Positions 6,751 through 11,524 of a stretch of DNA of 11,524 bases are shown piece after piece; the stretch's first letter is position 1; every line of letters begins with the position of its first letter. The DNA lies in assembly GCA_027604685.1 (NCBI GenBank), contig JADHYX010000417.1, positions 5,352 through 16,875 of the forward strand. The letters run 5' to 3'. This stretch comes from Lobulomyces angularis (Eukaryota; Chytridiomycota; Chytridiomycetes; Lobulomycetales; Lobulomycetaceae). Made by a program: the position numbers and the translations under genes. Below the pieces are notes generated by a model, which was given only the letters and a program-made list of their open reading frames with translations, was not told the DNA's origin and ran no database searches.

Positions 6751-8605
6751 ATGTCGCTTACTGCAGGTTTTAATTATTTTATTCTATTTTTTCGAAACTA
6801 AACTGATATCATTTTAAAAAAAAAAAAAAAAAAAATAAGGTGAAGAATGTAGATTAGCAGGTAAAGAAAAAAAAAATACCTACTTCTTACTTAAAAAAAT
6901 TTTTTTTTTATTATTGAAAAATATAATTTTTTAAAATCAACAAAAGCTTCTGCATTTAATTCATTTACTGACCCTAATAAATCTCAGTCAATTCCACCTT
7001 CCCTTGTTGCTTCAGCGTTAGGTGTTGCAATAGTAAGAGGAACAAATGGTACTGCTGTTGTTAGAACTGCATCTGGAGGTATGAGACTATTGCATTTTTT
7101 TTTTTTTCAATTGTGCGAATTTAACATTAAAAAATAGTAAAATAAAAAATTAAATTTTTAATTTTAATTATCATAGAATGGAGTGCACCTTGTGCTTTTG
7201 CATTATATAGTAGTCAAACAGATATTAGCTCACAACAAGAAACAATAATTTTATTTATGAGTGAGCAAAGTATAATTGCGTTGGTAAAAAATAGTAAGGT
7301 TATTCTTAATCAGACGCATTCCTTTTTACCTGGTCCCCTTACGCAGTTTTCTCAAATTGATCCAGCTGATATGTGAGTTAGTTATTATTTTTTTTTTAAT
7401 AAATATAAATATATTTTTTTTTTTTTTTTGTTTTGATTAAATTTACAAAAAGGTTGGTATATGTAAGATATAACGGAAATTTTACAGCACCAGAATTGAT
7501 CATGTCAGGCATGTCGGGGTGGGAAATTGGAGAAGATAGTAATAGACATAAAAAATGGCATGGAAGTGGTGTAACTTGGTTTGACGTGCTAACTAATAAA
7601 ATTACTGTAGATAGAAGTAGTGTTGGCAACGCTTTGTATTTGGTTTTGAATTTAGTTGCTGGAAGAGCACCTAACAAAGGAACCAAAAAAAATTTTGTAT
7701 CAGCAGATAAATTTGTTGGACCGAAACCCAGTGATGTTGCCATTTCTAGTGGGGTTAATAATCAAAATAACAATTTTAGCAACCAATTGCAAACGCAGGA
7801 ACATCAACATAGTCAAAACAGCAATGTTAAAGAACAACAGCAATTTCAACCTTATCAAAATCAAATTGTACACCAAATTGAACAAAATGCCCAAAACTCT
7901 AATCTGCAAAAACTTTTTCAGATGAATACTTTAAACAATAGCAATATGGTAAACAATCAACAACAGTTATTGCAGCAGCAACTACAACTTCAACAACAAA
8001 TGGGAAATCAACAAAATCAGGGAATGTATAGTGGTTACAATAATTATCAAATGCAGAGTGGTGGATTTGATAATAATCAAACGCAAGGTGGTTACAACCA
8101 GATTCCAGCGCAAAGCGGGTACAATCAAAGTCAGATGCAAGGTGTTTACAATCAGATTCCAATGCAACATGCATTCAATCAAAATCAAATGCAGAGTGGT
8201 TTCAATCAAAATCAGGTACAGGGCGGCGGGATGAATCAAAATCAAATGCAGAGTGGCTTCAACCCTAATCAAATGCAGGGAAATTATAATCAGAATCAAA
8301 TGCAGGGATCATACAATCAGAATCAAATGCAGGGTGGTTTTAATAACAGCGCAGCTATGCATGGTAATCAGATGGATGGAAATGTCATGACCTCATTGCC
8401 TATCGATAATAGCAATCAAATGTATAATCAAAATAATCAAAATGTAACATCTCAAATGAATGTTGGTAGTTATATGGGCATTAATAATCAAAATCAGCAG
8501 TTTAACAACAATTACATGCCAACTACAATGCAGCAGCAGCAGCAAAATATGGGTAGTAATGTACAAAGCCCTAGGAACCCATATTTGCCAATGAATCAAC
8601 AATAA
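6751..8605 (+). CDS. SYLF-domain (Ysc84/SH3YL1-type) protein with Gln/Asn-rich tail
   Basis: Five exons: 6751-6766, 6840-6860, 6947-7078, 7177-7372 and 7453-8605. The introns are GT...AG and phases close, giving 505 residues. Exons 1 and 2 are only 16 and 21 bases (coding), but they restore the family opening: ECRLAASAFNSFTDP (canonically EC-x-KAA-x-IL-x-SF). SYLF landmarks continue with IPPSLVASALGVAIV, WSAP, a VYVRYNGNFTAPELIMSG stretch equivalent to the usual YSRSKGLFAG-x-SLEG, and a later NRHKKWHG...DVLTNKI...LY, ending near residue 195. In fungi such proteins bind phosphoinositides and actin at endocytic patches, usually through a C-terminal SH3 domain. None is seen here. Instead, residues about 224-505 are Gln/Asn-rich and prion-like, with a repeated NQNQMQGG-type unit. 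The SYLF part is somewhat divergent. The domain call is firm; the function is inferred from the family. Confidence 0.85.
8023..8343 (+). repeat. Coding tandem repeat, about 9-13 residues per unit, in the SYLF protein tail
   Basis: Roughly ten imperfect units of the form [YF]-N-Q-N-Q-M-Q-[GS]-G (27-39 bases each) run in a row. DNA units share AATCAAATGCAG. The last units are most alike, suggesting recent slippage or unequal exchange there. Confidence 0.85.
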
Positions 8606-9150
8606 ATTGTAATTTTTTTTTTTTTTTTTTCTTTTGTAGAACTTAGTTTCATTATTATTATATTTAAAAAATTAAATTTTTTTTTTATATTTTAAATTGC
8701 TTAAACTAAAAAAAAAAAAATTAAAAGCAAATAAATTTTTTTGTAGCCTTTCCGAAGTTAAATGCTGAGTGACAACTTGTTTTTTATTTCCTTATTTAAA
8801 TTAAGCAAAAATATTTGAAAATCTTGAATTTCTTTTTTGTTTAATTTGTTAAAAAAATATTTATAAAAAAAAAAATTTTTTTTTTTCTAGTGTTGGCAAG
8901 AAACAATTTTTTTTTTTTTTTTTGGTTGTACAAACTGTTGTAATTTAAAAAAAAAAAAGTTTAAAAAAATTTTTTTTTATTCTTTAAAAAAAAATTGACT
9001 ACTTTTTTTTTTTTTTTTTTTTCTACCTGAATCGTAAGAATATAAAAAAAAAAATTTAAAATCTAATAAATAAAAATAAAAGTAGAATAATAGTAATTTT
9101 AAGAACTAATTTTATTTTATTTTATTTTTTTTGGTAGAGAATAATTAAAG
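8606..9150. other. Spacer between the SYLF gene and SEC63; no gene seen
   Basis: A 545-base stretch of long T and A runs that must hold the 3' end of the SYLF transcript and the SEC63 promoter, as both genes read to the right. I see no open frame, tRNA or clear signal beyond A/T tracts. Confidence 0.65.
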
Positions 9151-11383
9151 ATGAAGTATTCATATGATGAAGATGGATTGATTTTCAATTATTTTTTAAT
9201 AGCAATTTTGATGTTATTTTTAGTTCCGTATACTCTATCCAAGTCTTTGGCTTTAACTAGTTCCAAGAAACCTGTTAATAATTGTAGATGTGAACCATGC
9301 CAAACTAAAAGAAAAACTTTAGCAAAACTTAAACCCAAGTCTTCCAATGGATTAAGCACTACAACTATTCTTGTTTCACTTGCTTGGGTTTTATTGGCAT
9401 ATAGTGTTTATCAAGCTTCAACTAGAAGTTTAACTGAAGAACTTTGGGATCCTTATGCAATTTTAGGAGTCGACTCGGTAAAATTTATCAAATAAAAATC
9501 TTTATTTTATTCTTTTTCTTTTGTTAAATTTAAAATCATATATAATGTTAGGGTTCAACTGTTGCTCAAGTTAAATCCGCATTTAGAAAAATGGCAAGAA
9601 CACATCACCCTGATAAAGTTGCAGAAGCGGATAAAGAAAAAGCTACGTTGAAGTACACAGAAATGAATAAAGCCTACAAAGTGTAATTTGATTTTTTTTT
9701 TTTTTTTTAATTGTAATGATTAAAACTTTTAAATTTATATTTCAACTTTTTAGTCTTACTAATGAAGACGCACGTAAAATTTGGGAAGAATTTGGTAATG
9801 CTGATGGAAAACAAGGTAAAAAAAAAAGAAATTTAAATTACCGCTAATATCCTTTATATATTGTTTAGCTGCCGAATATGGCATTGCGCTTCCGTCATGG
9901 TTGGTGGAAAAGAAGAACTCTTTTTTTGTTTTAGGAATTTATGCTTTAATATTTGGTGTGGGCTTACCAATGTGGGTTGTAAGTAAAAAGTTGTATGTTG
10001 GTATTTTTTTAATTTTTTTATAATTGCAACTTTTAAAGGCTCGTTGGTGGGGTGGTTCAAAAAATTTTACCAAAGATAAAATAATGCACGAAACTATGAA
10101 TCGTTTTTACATGGAATCAAATGATAAAATGACTATGAAACGTATAATTAAAAGAATTTTAATTTTTAACTTAGAATTTTAGAAATTGCTGAATTACTTT
10201 GTGCTGCTGAAGAATTTAGACATATAATCCCTGTTACGGCAGCTGATAGCAATCCATATTCCAAGGTAATTTTTATTTTTTCTTTTTTTTTTAATTAAAG
10301 TAAATTGATTTAGTTGACGGAAAAAGTAAAATCAGAATTGTTAAAAAAAACTGGAGAAAAATTTGATAAATCTAAAAAATTCCATGTACACCTGCCTTAT
10401 CACTTTCCTACTTTAACTTTACTTTATGCATATTTATTAAGAATAAAAATTGATGATTTGAATTTAAAAGCTCGTAATAACTTTTACTTTATTAAATTTT
10501 TTTTTAAACAAAATTATTTTTTACAATTTTTTTAGAACAAACTTTAGTTATAGAAAAAGCTTCTCGCTTGATTTCCGGAATTCTTCAAATTGCAATATCA
10601 AGAAATTGGTTAAATGTTTCTTTATTCACTATAGATTTGGGACAAGTATGAATCCTTTTATTTATATATTTTTTTATTTTCTTTCTAGTGCATTACACAA
10701 GCTCTACATTATTCTCAACCTCCAATATGTCAATTGCCCTTCTTGGATAACCCAGACTGTCTGAAATACTTGATAACAAAAAAGAGATCCGTTAAGCTTA
10801 CTCGTGATTACGTTTTACTAAGTGAAACTGAGAAAACGTAAGTGGATAATAACTTATTCCTTTATAGATATGTTTATATTTTTGTTTTTAAACAGGTCGA
10901 TTTTGAAAGAACTTGAAAAGGAAAATTTCAAGTTAATAGATGAAGTTGCTGAGCAGTACCCACTATTGAGATTAACAAAAGCGAAATTTACTGGTATATT
11001 ATATATTTATATTTTTTTTTTTCTTAAATATTTTGTTATGCGATATTTTAGTATTTGGAGAAAAAGCTATTATTCCTCAGTCGATTGTTACTTTAATAGT
11101 AAAATTTAAACTGGAATCGAAAGATGAATTTATTACTTTTGAAAAAAATAATTCTGAAGTGTTTTTGAATAATTCTGATGATCCTGCTGACGAGGAAGAA
11201 AAACCAAAGCATTGGTGGAAAACAGATAATGATCAAATTGTTCCAGTGCATGCACCATACTTTCCAGATGAAAAGAAGCCTATTTGGTGGGTTATTTTGG
11301 GAAATTCTAAAGATAATAGGCTTATAACTGTTACTAAAGTAGTAGTCAATAATCAGGAAGGAGAAGTAATTTTCCAAATATAA
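9151..11383 (+). CDS. SEC63: ER translocation J-protein Sec63, C-terminus uncertain
   Basis: Eleven exons: 9151-9477, 9552-9682, 9754-9815, 9869-9978, 10039-10141, 10183-10265, 10314-10473, 10536-10645, 10689-10837, 10896-10993 and 11052-11383. Introns are 41-74 bases and phases close throughout, giving 554 residues. Sec63 spans the ER membrane, works with the Sec61 channel and recruits the Hsp70 Kar2/BiP to pull proteins into the lumen. Seen here: membrane segments at about 11-30, 70-88 and 192-210; a J domain between the second and third (DPYAILGVDS...) with the catalytic HPD at 128-130; ARWWGG after the third segment, as in Sec63; then the helical and beta-rich Sec63/Brl region, an acidic insert (DDPADEEE) and a conserved KPIWWVILG strand. 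The frame stops at 11381-11383, before the last conserved beta strands of the family. A donor at 11366 could splice to an exon at 11496, so the stop may be intronic. Identification is very strong. Confidence 0.93.
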
Positions 11384-11524
11384 AATTTTTTTTTTTTTTA
11401 TTGATTTTTTTTTTTTTTTATTATATAAAAATAAAAAAAATTATAAAAATTTTTTTTTAATTGGTTTTTAAGATAGGGGTGTTAGTTTAAATTAGGTTGT
11501 ATGTGTGCCAAAATCCGGAAGCGT
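11384..11524 (+). other. Right edge: SEC63 3' flank or last intron plus start of a further exon
   Basis: Mostly T and A runs up to about 11460. From 11496 the sequence becomes complex and reads VVCVPKSGS in the phase left by a splice from 11365, so this end may be SEC63 coding sequence that continues outside the window. Otherwise it is simply 3' flank. Confidence 0.4.

Noticed and set aside
7899..8299. Overlapping minus-strand frames opposite the Gln/Asn repeat
   Set aside because: Antisense shadows of a repetitive coding region, with repetitive Leu/Ile/His composition and no independent support.
8743..8776. Segment resembling a 5S rRNA internal motif (CCGAAGTTAAAT)
   Set aside because: Only about a dozen bases fit and there are no pairing arms or terminator in place, so it is a chance match.
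10142..10182. Alternative acceptor at 10172-10173 in SEC63 intron 5
   Set aside because: It would make a shorter intron and put an in-frame TAG in the next exon. The acceptor at 10181-10182 keeps the Sec63 frame.
1..11524. tRNA genes, CRISPR arrays, transposase genes or long terminal repeats
   Set aside because: I looked for cloverleaf-like B-box words, spaced palindromic repeats, transposase motifs and matching ends, and found none that hold up.

Overview
The window comes from a nuclear genome that is very rich in A and T. Gene spacers and introns are mostly homopolymer runs. Introns are short (about 40-170 bases), with GT...AG ends and T-rich tracts. A secreted protein with a Kex2-type site, a SYLF actin-patch protein, Sec63 and Tma7 together point to a fungus. 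The base composition and gene style would suit an early-diverging lineage such as Glomeromycotina (arbuscular mycorrhizal fungi), but that placement is inference and cannot be settled from this window.

Layout, left to right. (1) 30-502 minus: the first four coding exons of a Tma7 homologue, including an 11-base exon; the gene runs off the left edge. (2) 542-998 plus: an unrecognised open frame that appears to have lost its 5' end, starting about 40 bases from the Tma7 start codon. (3) 1015-2271 minus: an intact, intronless zinc-type alcohol/formaldehyde dehydrogenase, convergent with the previous frame. (4) 3041-4648 minus: a three-exon gene for a predicted secreted, Asn/Gln-rich protein of 500 residues with two cysteine-containing modules. 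(5) 5252-6014 plus: a degraded-looking stretch with a short leucine-rich-repeat fragment and two other broken coding-like pieces. (6) 6294-6392: a degenerate 24-26-bp tandem repeat. (7) 6751-8605 plus: a five-exon SYLF-domain gene with a long Gln/Asn-rich, prion-like tail. (8) 9151-11383 plus: an eleven-exon SEC63 gene for the ER translocon J-protein, whose true C-terminus probably lies beyond the right edge.

The intact genes are housekeeping or cell-surface functions: translation (Tma7), aldehyde/alcohol metabolism, a secreted protein, endocytic actin (SYLF) and ER protein import (Sec63). They look like ordinary eukaryotic neighbours, not an operon or a coordinated system. I reconstructed the splicing by hand; in each multi-exon gene the reading phase closes at every junction. 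I did not find a convincing new molecular system. The most distinctive items are the secreted cysteine-module protein, the SYLF/prion-like fusion, the micro-exons and the decayed leucine-rich-repeat region.
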